This document shows, piece after piece, positions 17,373-25,401 of a DNA stretch of 64,000 bases. The position numbers were made by a program, and so were the translations under genes. The number at the start of each line of letters is the position of its first letter. The stretch's first letter is position 1. Under the pieces are notes generated by a model, which worked only from the letters and a program-made list of their open reading frames with translations, did no database searches and was not told the origin of the DNA. Origin of the DNA: Pelagibius sp. (lineage in GTDB: Bacteria; Pseudomonadota; Alphaproteobacteria; Kiloniellales; Kiloniellaceae); the NCBI RefSeq assembly GCF_028289705.1, contig NZ_JANQOI010000155.1, forward strand, positions 1 through 64,000, given 5' to 3'.

Positions 17373-20300
17373 TCAGGCCTCCGCCGATTCCACAACCACC
17401 ACCAGGTCGTGGGGCTCGACCCGGCTGCCGGCGGCGGCCACCACCTCGCTGACGCGCCCGGCGGTCTCGGCGAAGACGGCGGTTTCCATCTTCATGGCCT
17501 CGATGGTGAACAGGCGGTCGCCGGCAGCGACCCGCTTGCCGACGTCGCAGATGTTGACGATCAGCCCGGGCATGGGCGCGCCGACCTGGCCGGGGTCGGA
17601 CTCGTCGGCCTTGCGCCGCACCTTGCCGGAGGCCGCCAGGTGCTTGTCCAGCACCTTCACCGTGCGCGGCTGGCCGTTCAGTTCGAAGAAGACCGTGCGC
17701 TGGCCCTCCTCGTCGGCATCGCTGAGCGCCAGGTAGGAGATGATCAGGGTCTTGCCGCGTTCGATGTCCACGGCGATCTCCTGGCCGGGCTCCATGCCGT
17801 AGAAGTAGACCGGCGTCGGCAGCGCCGAGGTGTCGCCATAAGCACGGCGGTGCTTGGCGTAGTCGACGAAGACTTCGGGGTACATGAGGTAGGAGGATAG
17901 CTCCCGCTCGCCGATGTGACGCCGTGCCTTTTTCTCCGCCTCGGCCCGCAGCGCCGTCAGGTCGGCCGGCGGCAGGGAGGCGCCGCGCCGTTCGGTGAAG
18001 GGCTCCTCGCCCTTCAGCACCTTCTTCTGCAGCGCTTCCGGGAAGCCGCCATAGGGCTGACCCACCTCGCCGCGGAACAGAGCAATGACGGAGGCCGGGA
18101 AGGCGATGTCGCGCTTGGGGTCCTGCACCTCCGCCGGTGTCAGGCCGTTGGAGACCATGTAGAGCGCCATGTCACCCACCACCTTGGAGGTGGGGGTCAC
18201 CTTGACGATATCGCCGAAGAGGGCGTTGACCTGGGCATAGGCCTTCTCCACCTCGCCCCACTTGCGCGCCAGGCCCAGGGCGCGGGCCTGTTCCTGCAGG
18301 TTGGTGAACTGGCCGCCGGGCATGCCGTGCTCGTAGACCGTGGAGGCGCCGGCGCGCATCTCGCTCTCGAAGCCGGCGTAGTAGCGCCTTGCCCCTTCCC
18401 AGTAGGTGTTGATCCGGCGCAGCGCCTCGCGGTCCAGGCCCGGATCGCGCGGGCTGTCGGCCAGGGCGGCGGCGATGGAGCCGAGGTTGGGCTGGGAGGT
18501 GAGGCCGCTCATGGCGTCCATGGCCGCATCGGCGGCGTCCACCCCCGCCTCCGCCGCCGCCAGCACCGAGGCCGCCGAGATGCCGGAGGTGTCGTGGGTG
18601 TGGAAGTGGATCGGCAGCCCGATCTCCTGCTTCAGGGTGGTGACCAGCAGGCGCGCCGCCGCCGGCTTGCAGAGTCCGCCCATGTCCTTGATGCCGAGGA
18701 TGTGGGCGCCGGCGGCCTCCAGCTCCTTGGCGAGGCCGACGTAGTAGGCGAGGTCGTACTTCTCCTCCCTGGGGTTGCAGAGGTCGCCGGTGTAGCAGAT
18801 CGTCGCCTCGCAGAGCAGGCCGGTCTCGCGGATGGCGTCGATGGAGACCCGCATGTTCTCGACCCAGTTCAGGGAGTCGAAGACGCGGAAGAGATCGACC
18901 CCGCAGTCGGCCGCCTGGGCCAGAAAGTGGCGCACCACATTGTCGGGATAGTTGGAGTAGCCAACACCGTTGGAGCCGCGGGTCAGCATCTGCAACAGCG
19001 TATTGGGCACCGCCTCACGCAGCGCCGCCAGCCGCTCCCAGGGGTCCTCCTTGAGGAACCGCAGGGCAACATCGAAGGTGGCCCCACCCCAGCATTCCAG
19101 CGAGAGGAGCTGCGGCAGCAGGCGCGCATAGGCGGGCGCGATGGCCACCAGGTCGTGAGAGCGCATGCGCGTGGCGAAGAGCGACTGATGGGCATCGCGC
19201 ATGGTGGTGTCGGTGAGGAGGAGCCGCTCCTGCTCCAGCATCCACTTGGCAAAGTCCTCCGGCCCCAGGTCATTCAGGCGCTGCTTGCTGCCCGGCGGCG
19301 GATCTTTGGTGAGTTCCGCGGCGGGGAACTCCGGCAGGATCGCAGGGCTCATCGGGCCGGGGTCGGGCCGTTCCGCCACCTCGGGATTGCCGTTGACGAT
19401 GACGTCGCCGATGAAGGTCAGCAGGCGGGTTGCGCGGTCGCGGCGGCGGTGGAAGTCGAAGAGCTCCGGCGTCGAATCGATGAAACGGGTCGTCGCCTCC
19501 CCGCTCTGGAACTTGGGGTGGGCGATCACCGCTTCCAGGAACCAGAGGTTGGTCGCCACGCCGCGGATGCGGAACTCGCGCAGCGCCCGGTCCATACGCG
19601 CCGTCGCTTCTTCGGCCGTCGAGCCCCAGGCCGTCACCTTCTCCAGCAGCGAGTCGTAGAACGGCGTGATCAGCGCGCCGGAATAGGCGGTGCCGCCGTC
19701 TAACCGGATACCGAAGCCGGTCGCCCCGCGATAGGCCGAGATGCGGCCGTAGTCCGGGATGAACTTGTTCAGCGGGTCCTCGGTGGTGATGCGGCACTGC
19801 AGGGCATGGCCGTCCAGGGAAAGCTGATGCTGCACCGGCACGCCGCTTTCCGGCTCGCCGATGCGCGCGCCGGCGGAAATGCGGATCTGCGCCTTCACCA
19901 GATCGACGCCGGTGACCTCCTCGGTCACCGTGTGCTCCACCTGGATGCGCGGGTTCACCTCGATGAAGTAGAGCGCGTCGGTTTCCGCATCCATCAGGAA
20001 CTCGACGGTGCCCGCGCACTCATACTTGGCGGCGCGGGCAAGCCGCACCGCGGCATCGCAGAGTTCGGCCCGCTTGGCCTCGCTGAGATAGGGCGCCGGC
20101 GCGCGCTCGACGATCTTCTGGTTGCGCCGCTGCATGGAGCAGTCGCGCTCGAAGAGGTGGATCACGTTGCCGTGGGTGTCGCCGAGGATCTGCACCTCCA
20201 CGTGGCGCGCCTGGCGCACCAGCTTTTCCAGGAAGATCTCGTCGTTGCCGAAGGCCGCCTTGGCCTCGCGCCGGCCGGCGGCCACCTGCTCACGGAGCTG

Positions 20301-20861
20301 ATCGGCGCTCTCGACCACCCGCATACCGCGCCCGCCGCCGCCCCAGGAGGCCTTGGCCATGATGGGATAGCCGACGGCCTCGGCCAGCTTCGCGGCCTCG
20401 GCCTCGTCGCGGGGCAGGGCGCCGGTGGCCGGCATCACCGGGATACCCGCCTCCTCGGCCAACGCCCGGGCCTCCACCTTGCTGCCCAGGCGGCGCATCA
20501 CGTCAGGCTTGGGGCCGATGAAGGTGATGCCGGCCTTGGCGCAGGCTTCGGCGAAGTCGGGGTTCTCGGAGAGAAAGCCGTAGCCCGGATGGATCGCGTC
20601 GACCCGGGCGTCGTGGGCGACCCGCAGGATGTCGTCGATGTCCAGATAGGCGGCCACCGGCTCCTTGCCCTTGCCCACCTGAAAGGCCTCGTCGGCCTTG
20701 AAGCGGTGCAGGGCGAAGCGGTCCTCGTGGGAGTAGATGGCGACCGTGCGGATGCCCAGTTCGTTGGCCGCGCGCAGCACGCGGATGGCGATCTCGCTGC
20801 GGTTGGCCACCAGCAGCTTGCGGAACGGCGGACGGGCGCCGCCGATGCGGGATGGACTCAC
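17373..20861 (-). CDS. pyc: pyruvate carboxylase
   Basis: Carboxylates pyruvate to oxaloacetate using biotin and ATP. 1162 residues, full length for the single-chain enzyme. Biotin carboxylase domain at ~1-460 (KLLVANRSEIAIRV, KASWGGGGRGMRV, FIEVNPRIQVEHTVTEEVTG); carboxyltransferase at ~530-830 (LLTDTTMRDAHQSL, ECWGGATFDVALRF, HFHTHDTSG); PC-conserved linker; biotinyl domain with TIEAMKMETAVFAE near the end. GTG 20861 follows ggggaaagag; another GTG at 20885 is possible. The 3' end borders the EEP segment, and a copy of the last 91 bp lies on the far side. Confidence 0.96.
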   Translation of the reverse strand: MSPSRIGGARPPFRKLLVANRSEIAIRVLRAANELGIRTVAIYSHEDRFALHRFKADEAFQVGKGKEPVAAYLDIDDILRVAHDARVDAIHPGYGFLSENPDFAEACAKAGITFIGPKPDVMRRLGSKVEARALAEEAGIPVMPATGALPRDEAEAAKLAEAVGYPIMAKASWGGGGRGMRVVESADQLREQVAAGRREAKAAFGNDEIFLEKLVRQARHVEVQILGDTHGNVIHLFERDCSMQRRNQKIVERAPAPYLSEAKRAELCDAAVRLARAAKYECAGTVEFLMDAETDALYFIEVNPRIQVEHTVTEEVTGVDLVKAQIRISAGARIGEPESGVPVQHQLSLDGHALQCRITTEDPLNKFIPDYGRISAYRGATGFGIRLDGGTAYSGALITPFYDSLLEKVTAWGSTAEEATARMDRALREFRIRGVATNLWFLEAVIAHPKFQSGEATTRFIDSTPELFDFHRRRDRATRLLTFIGDVIVNGNPEVAERPDPGPMSPAILPEFPAAELTKDPPPGSKQRLNDLGPEDFAKWMLEQERLLLTDTTMRDAHQSLFATRMRSHDLVAIAPAYARLLPQLLSLECWGGATFDVALRFLKEDPWERLAALREAVPNTLLQMLTRGSNGVGYSNYPDNVVRHFLAQAADCGVDLFRVFDSLNWVENMRVSIDAIRETGLLCEATICYTGDLCNPREEKYDLAYYVGLAKELEAAGAHILGIKDMGGLCKPAAARLLVTTLKQEIGLPIHFHTHDTSGISAASVLAAAEAGVDAADAAMDAMSGLTSQPNLGSIAAALADSPRDPGLDREALRRINTYWEGARRYYAGFESEMRAGASTVYEHGMPGGQFTNLQEQARALGLARKWGEVEKAYAQVNALFGDIVKVTPTSKVVGDMALYMVSNGLTPAEVQDPKRDIAFPASVIALFRGEVGQPYGGFPEALQKKVLKGEEPFTERRGASLPPADLTALRAEAEKKARRHIGERELSSYLMYPEVFVDYAKHRRAYGDTSALPTPVYFYGMEPGQEIAVDIERGKTLIISYLALSDADEEGQRTVFFELNGQPRTVKVLDKHLAASGKVRRKADESDPGQVGAPMPGLIVNICDVGKRVAAGDRLFTIEAMKMETAVFAETAGRVSEVVAAAGSRVEPHDLVVVVESAEA

Positions 20862-21145
20862 GCGCTCTTTCCCCGATTGTCTCACGGAGCAGGGTCCGCC
20901 CCTGAAGGCCCCTGATCCGGGCGTGGCGAAGGTTCCGGTTTCGCGCCGCAGTATAGGCGCCGGCCCGGGGCGCCGCCACGGCCTTTAGGGAAGGCACAGG
21001 CCGGCTTCGGAACGACGAAAGCACAACGCGGGGAGAGCGGTCCTATTCCCGCCGTCGGTCCCACAGCAAAACCGCTGGCGCTTGCGGTGGAAAGACGGCA
21101 GCTTTCGCGCTTAGCATTCGGCCGACCGGTAGAAGGAGAGCAAAG

Positions 21146-22261
21146 ATGGCGGGACCCAGCCTCCGGCCCTTTCTCGCCCTGGGCGTTCTTGCAATGATCT
21201 TCGTTTCAACAGCGCCGCCCGCCGCGGCATCGGACTGGCCGCAGGCCTCCCTGACGGAGGCCGGCTTCGCCGCGGACACTGGCGAGCGACTCGACCGCCT
21301 CTATGACAGCGGCGCGCTGCCCAACCTGCACGGCGTGGTCGTGGTGCGCCACGGCAAGCTGGTGCTCGAACGCTACTACGAGGGCGAGGACGAGGTCTGG
21401 GGCACGCCTCTTGGGACCGTGGCCTTCGGCCCGGAGGTGCTGCACGACCTGCGCTCGGTCTCCAAGAGCGTCGTCGGCCTGCTCTACGGCATCGCCCTGG
21501 CGGCGGGCGAGGTGCCGGCGGTCGATACACCCCTGGTGACGCTCTTCGACTATCCCGACCTCGCCGCCGACCCGGCGCGCCGGAAGATCACCGTGCAGCA
21601 CGCGCTGACTATGACCCTGGGGCTCGACTGGGACGAATCCCTGCCCTACAGCGATCCGCGCAACAGCGAGATCGCCATGGAAATGTCGGGGGACCGCTAC
21701 CGCTATATCCTGGAGCGGCCCATCGTCGCCGAGGCCGGCAGCCGCTGGACCTACAGCGGCGGTAGCACCGCGCTCCTGGCCCATCTGGTCAGCCAGGGCA
21801 GCGGCAAGCCCCTGATCGACTATGCGCGCGAGGCGCTGTTCACGCCCCTGGGCATCACCCAAAGCGCCTGGACCCCCGGCACCAACGGCGAGGCGGCCGC
21901 CGCCTCCGGCCTGCGGCTCACCGCTCGCGATCTCGCGCGCATCGGCCAGATGGTGCTGAACGGCGGGCGCTGGGACGGGCGCCAGGTGGTACCCGAAGCC
22001 TGGCTGGCCGACTCCTTCACCAAACACACCGCCTCGGAGGACGGTCTCTTCTACGGCTATCAGTGGTGGCTGGGGACCGGAAGCCGTGACGGCCGCGACT
22101 GGATCGCCGGCTTCGGCAACGGCGGCCAGCGGCTGGTGATCATCCCCCACCTCGACCTCGTGGCCGTGGTGCTGGCCGGCAACTACAACCAGCGCGACGC
22201 CTGGAAGATCTCCGTGCGCATCCTCACCGAGGCCATCTTCCCCTCGCTCCGCGTGCCTTAG
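21146..22261 (+). CDS. serine hydrolase of the class C beta-lactamase family
   Basis: 371 residues, with a signal peptide ending at AAASDW. The nucleophile motif SxxK is SVSKS near residue 108, the second motif is YSGGS near 195, and a late GFGNGGQR stands in the KTG/HTG position. These are features of the beta-lactamase/DD-peptidase-like periplasmic hydrolases (EstB, PBP4*-like). Substrate is unknown; beta-lactam resistance should not be inferred. ATG 21146 has aaggagag. Monocistronic, divergent from pyc. Confidence 0.88.
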   Translation: MAGPSLRPFLALGVLAMIFVSTAPPAAASDWPQASLTEAGFAADTGERLDRLYDSGALPNLHGVVVVRHGKLVLERYYEGEDEVWGTPLGTVAFGPEVLHDLRSVSKSVVGLLYGIALAAGEVPAVDTPLVTLFDYPDLAADPARRKITVQHALTMTLGLDWDESLPYSDPRNSEIAMEMSGDRYRYILERPIVAEAGSRWTYSGGSTALLAHLVSQGSGKPLIDYAREALFTPLGITQSAWTPGTNGEAAAASGLRLTARDLARIGQMVLNGGRWDGRQVVPEAWLADSFTKHTASEDGLFYGYQWWLGTGSRDGRDWIAGFGNGGQRLVIIPHLDLVAVVLAGNYNQRDAWKISVRILTEAIFPSLRVP

Positions 22262-22291
22262 GACGAATTGTTCGTCGAGGGCAACCGCTTC

Positions 22292-22404
22292 CACCGTCAT
22301 CCCGGCCTTGAGCCGGGATCCATCGGCCTGCCCGCAGGAACCCATCCCGTGAAGTTCCGGTCCGCCTCTACCATGGACCCCGGATCACGTCCGGGGTGAC
22401 GGTT
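22292..22404. repeat. REP-like pair of inverted hairpins
   Basis: Two GC-rich hairpins: atcccggccttgagccgggat (22299-22319) and accccggatcacgtccggggt (22377-22397), bounded by accgtcatc on the left and gtgacggt on the right. This is the layout of the common alphaproteobacterial element whose arms read gtcatcccggNcttgancc. It lies just after the serine hydrolase stop and may also end its transcript. Confidence 0.72.
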
Positions 22405-22457
22405 TGGGAAGCGGTGGCAGTGATGAAAAAGGCTCCCGATTGGGAGCGCTTTGGGGT

Positions 22458-22531
22458 TGGAGCGGGTAGCGGGAATCGAACCCGCGCGTTCAGCTTGGGA
22501 AGCTGACAGGCTACCATTACATCATACCCGC
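22458..22531 (-). tRNA. tRNA-Gly (anticodon CCC)
   Basis: Minus-strand cloverleaf of 74 nt starting GCGGGTATGATG and ending TACCCGCTCCA. The acceptor stem GCGGGTA pairs with TACCCGC, the T arm has GGGTTCGATTCCC, and the anticodon loop TTCCCAA sits on TCAGC/GCTGA, giving CCC. The CCA end is encoded. Confidence 0.95.
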
Positions 22532-22672
22532 GCTGGGTCAGAAGGTACGGATTCCGTGGGCCCAAGGCAAGGGAGGAAGGCCCGCGGTCTTTCCGGCCTG
22601 AGACCGCAAGATTCGGATGTATCGCGGCCACGCGGGAGGGCTATGAGTACGGCCTGAGCGAGGAGACGAGCC

Positions 22673-23659
22673 ATGGCCGATGCCGCTGTTCTGGATGGAA
22701 TACTGGATGTTCAAGGGCCCCTGGATGATGCGAGGTGGGCGGCGGTTCTGCGGCGCGATGCCGCCATGGACGGGCGCTTCGTCTATGGCGTGGAGACCAC
22801 TGGGATCTACTGCCGGCCGAGTTGCCCCTCCGGCCCGGCAAAGCGGCACAATGTGCGATTTTTCCCGGACAACGCGGCGGCCGAGGCGGCGGGCTTTCGC
22901 ACCTGCAAGCGCTGCCGGCCCGATGGGGTCGTGGTGACGGCGCCGGCCCGCAGCGGGATCGCAGAGCGGGTCGCCGCCTGCGACTGGCCGCGCATCGAGG
23001 CGGAACTGGACGAACTCGGCGTCGGCCGCCTCGGCCCGCTGCTGACGCCGGAGGACTGCGCCGCCCTCACTGCGCTCTATGGCCGGGAGGAGCCCTTCCG
23101 CAGCCGGGTGGTCATGGCGCGCCACGGCTTCGGGCGCGGCGAGTACAAGTACTTCACCTATCCCCTGCCGGCGGTCATCGCCGCGCTGCGCGAGGCCGTC
23201 TATCCCCGGGCGGCGCGGGTCGCCAACCGTTGGCGCGGGCGATTGGGGCAGCCGCCGGCCTTCCCCGAGGACCATAAGACCTATCTGAAGCGCTGCCACG
23301 CCGCCGGGCAGACACGGCCGACGCCGTTGCTGCTGCGCTACGGGGCCGGCGACTACAACTGCCTGCACCAGGATCTTTACGGCGCCGAGGTCTTTCCGCT
23401 GCAGCTCGTGGTCCTGCTCAGCGAACCCGGGCGCGATTTCGAGGGCGGCGAGTTCGTGCTCACCGAACAGCGCCCGCGCATGCAGTCCCGCGCCGAGGTG
23501 GTGCCGCTGCGCCAGGGCGAGGCGGCGCTCTTCGCCGTCAGCGAGCGCCCGCGCGCAGGCAAACGCGGCTACCACCGGGTGAAGCTGCGCCACGGGGTCA
23601 GCCGCATCCGCGCCGGCCAGCGCTTCGCCGCCGGCGTCATCTTCCACGACGCGCAGTGA
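22673..23659 (+). CDS. Ada-type zinc domain fused to a 2OG-Fe(II) oxygenase
   Basis: 328 residues. Residues ~35-85 are an Ada N-terminal methylphosphotriester-binding zinc domain with Cys47, Cys51, Cys78 and Cys81; the spacing x3-x26-x2 equals that of E. coli Ada, where the first Cys accepts the methyl group. Residues ~110-328 are a 2-oxoglutarate/Fe(II) dioxygenase of the nucleic-acid-related DUF2086/Oxygenase-NA kind, with His232-x-Asp234 (CLHQDLYG) and a distal His at 301 or 307 (GYHRVKLRHG). The combination suggests repair of alkylated DNA by two chemistries in one chain, which is inference. ATG 22673 follows aggag. Confidence 0.87.
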   Translation: MADAAVLDGILDVQGPLDDARWAAVLRRDAAMDGRFVYGVETTGIYCRPSCPSGPAKRHNVRFFPDNAAAEAAGFRTCKRCRPDGVVVTAPARSGIAERVAACDWPRIEAELDELGVGRLGPLLTPEDCAALTALYGREEPFRSRVVMARHGFGRGEYKYFTYPLPAVIAALREAVYPRAARVANRWRGRLGQPPAFPEDHKTYLKRCHAAGQTRPTPLLLRYGAGDYNCLHQDLYGAEVFPLQLVVLLSEPGRDFEGGEFVLTEQRPRMQSRAEVVPLRQGEAALFAVSERPRAGKRGYHRVKLRHGVSRIRAGQRFAAGVIFHDAQ

Positions 23660-23929
23660 TACCCTGCAGATTGGTAGCCCGGCCCGCGTAACCGCTCACG
23701 AGATGCGGCCATCCAATAAAAGCCCTGTGATCATCGACCCCTGACGGATGACAGGGCCCAGGCGCGCCTGTAGGCTGCCCCCGACCTATGCCAGAGACCC
23801 CGAAGGCCCGATCCTTTCCCCGGGCCGCCGTCCTGGCGGGAGCAGCCGGCCGGCGGCGCCAGATGCCGCCTCGCGGGGCTGCTGGACCCTGAAGACCCGA
23901 CACTGATGAAACACGGGAGATCCACGCCT

Positions 23930-25168
23930 ATGCGCCGCCGTATCGCGCTCCTGCCGCTCCTGGCCGCCTGCCTCTCCACCCTCTTGACCGGCACCCTGGG
24001 GGGCGCACAGCGCGAGGCCGCGGCAGCGGAAACCCGCGCCTGGCCCGAGATCGTCGAGGCCGCCAAGGGCCAGACCGTCTACTGGAACGCCTGGGGCGGC
24101 GACGAGCGCATCAACGCCTACATCGCCTGGGTGGGCGAACGGGTCTGGGACGACTACGGCATCATGGTCCGCCACGTAAAGCTGGCGGACACCGCCGATG
24201 CGGTCTCCCGCGTGCTGGCCGAGCGCGCCGCCGGCAAGACCGAGGGCGGCTCCGTCGACCTCATCTGGATCAACGGCGAGAACTTCGCCACCATGAAGGA
24301 CAACGGCCTGCTCTATGGCCCCTTCACCGAGGCGCTGCCCAACTTCGCGCTGGTCGACTTCGCCGACAAGCCCACCACCCTGGTGGACTTCACCGTGCCC
24401 ACCGACGGCCTGGAAGCGCCCTGGGGCATGGCCAAGCTGAACTTCATCTACGACTCCGCCCGGGTCGCCGAGACACCCGGCTCGATCCCGGCGCTGCTGG
24501 ACTGGGCCAAGGCCAATCCCGGCCGCTTCACCTACCCCACCCCACCGGACTTCCTCGGCACCACCTTCCTGAAGCAGGTGCTCATCGAGCTGGCACCCGA
24601 TCCTGCCTTTCTGCAGCAGCCGGTGGCCGACGACGCCCAGGTGGAACAGGTCGCCCGGCCGCTTTGGGAATACCTGGACGCCCTGCACCCGCACCTCTGG
24701 CGCGGCGGCAAGACCTTCCCCGCCAGCGGCCCGGCCCAGCGCCAGTTGCTGGACGACGGCGAGGTGGACTTCGCCCTCTCCTTCTATCCCTCCGAGGCCT
24801 CCTCGGCGATCGCCAACGGCCTCTTGCCCGAAACCGCGCGCACCTTCGTGCTGGACGAGGGCACCATCGGCAACACCCACTTCGTCGCCATCCCCTTCAA
24901 CGCCAGCGCCGCCGCCGGCGCCCTGGTGGTGGCCAACTTCCTGATGGGCCCGGAGGCCCAGGCGCAGAAGCAGAACCCGGAGGTCTGGGGCGACGACACG
25001 GTGCTGGCCATGGCCAAGCTGGCGCCGGCCGACCGCAAGCGCTTCGAGGACCTGCCCATCGGCGTTGCCACCCTGGCGCCGGAGGCCCTGGGGCCCACCC
25101 TGCTGGAACCGCACCCCTCCTGGATGACCCGCATCGAAGCCGAATGGCAGCGCCGCTACGCGCGCTAG
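23930..25168 (+). CDS. ABC transporter substrate-binding protein (YnjB-like)
   Basis: About 412 residues, with a signal peptide starting MRRRIALLPLLAACL and ending near the Ala-rich AAAAE. The mature part opens GQTVYWNAWGGDERINAYIA and has GSVDLIWINGENFATMKDNG, matching the YnjB branch of type I periplasmic binding proteins. Permease and ATPase genes follow, giving a YnjBCD-like importer; the substrate is not established. ATG 23930 is placed after gggaga; ATG 23906 is an in-frame alternative that adds eight residues. Confidence 0.85.
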   Translation: MRRRIALLPLLAACLSTLLTGTLGGAQREAAAAETRAWPEIVEAAKGQTVYWNAWGGDERINAYIAWVGERVWDDYGIMVRHVKLADTADAVSRVLAERAAGKTEGGSVDLIWINGENFATMKDNGLLYGPFTEALPNFALVDFADKPTTLVDFTVPTDGLEAPWGMAKLNFIYDSARVAETPGSIPALLDWAKANPGRFTYPTPPDFLGTTFLKQVLIELAPDPAFLQQPVADDAQVEQVARPLWEYLDALHPHLWRGGKTFPASGPAQRQLLDDGEVDFALSFYPSEASSAIANGLLPETARTFVLDEGTIGNTHFVAIPFNASAAAGALVVANFLMGPEAQAQKQNPEVWGDDTVLAMAKLAPADRKRFEDLPIGVATLAPEALGPTLLEPHPSWMTRIEAEWQRRYAR

Positions 25169-25226
25169 CTCTGTCCGGCAGATTGCGGACAGAGTTTGTC
25201 CGGCACATAGAGAATGCATCCCGTAT

Positions 25227-25371
25227 TCACCCCCCTCCCGACCTCCCCCCATCAAGGGGGGAGGGGATTCTTTTTTGGTACCCTCGAAGAAGCTCTCTTG
25301 GTTGTCTCGGCGGATGAAGGCACCCCTCTTACCCCCTCTCCCTTGATGGGAGAGGGCCGGGGTGGGGGTGA
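25227..25371. repeat. inverted pair of REP-like sequences inside the importer operon
   Basis: A C-rich unit (tcacccccctcccgacctcc, then a gatg-centred hairpin atcaagggggaggg) at 25227-25270 is mirrored by ccccctctcccttgatggga ... ggtgggggtga at 25331-25371. Each unit is itself a short hairpin, and the pair can form one large stem. The element separates the binding-protein gene from the permease gene and could lower expression downstream, as REPs often do between a highly expressed binding protein and its membrane parts. Confidence 0.72.
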
Positions 25372-25401
25372 AACACCGCATCCACCGGCAAGACAAGCGC
25401 C

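Noticed and set aside
17916..20915. Long open frames on the plus strand opposite pyc
   Set aside because: They are antisense shadows of a GC-rich gene: no family motifs, His/Arg/Gly-heavy composition, no ribosome sites.
23690..23929. Possible TPP-type riboswitch before the YnjB-like gene
   Set aside because: The conserved CTGAGA and ACCTGATCTGG elements are missing; only general GC-rich hairpins are seen.
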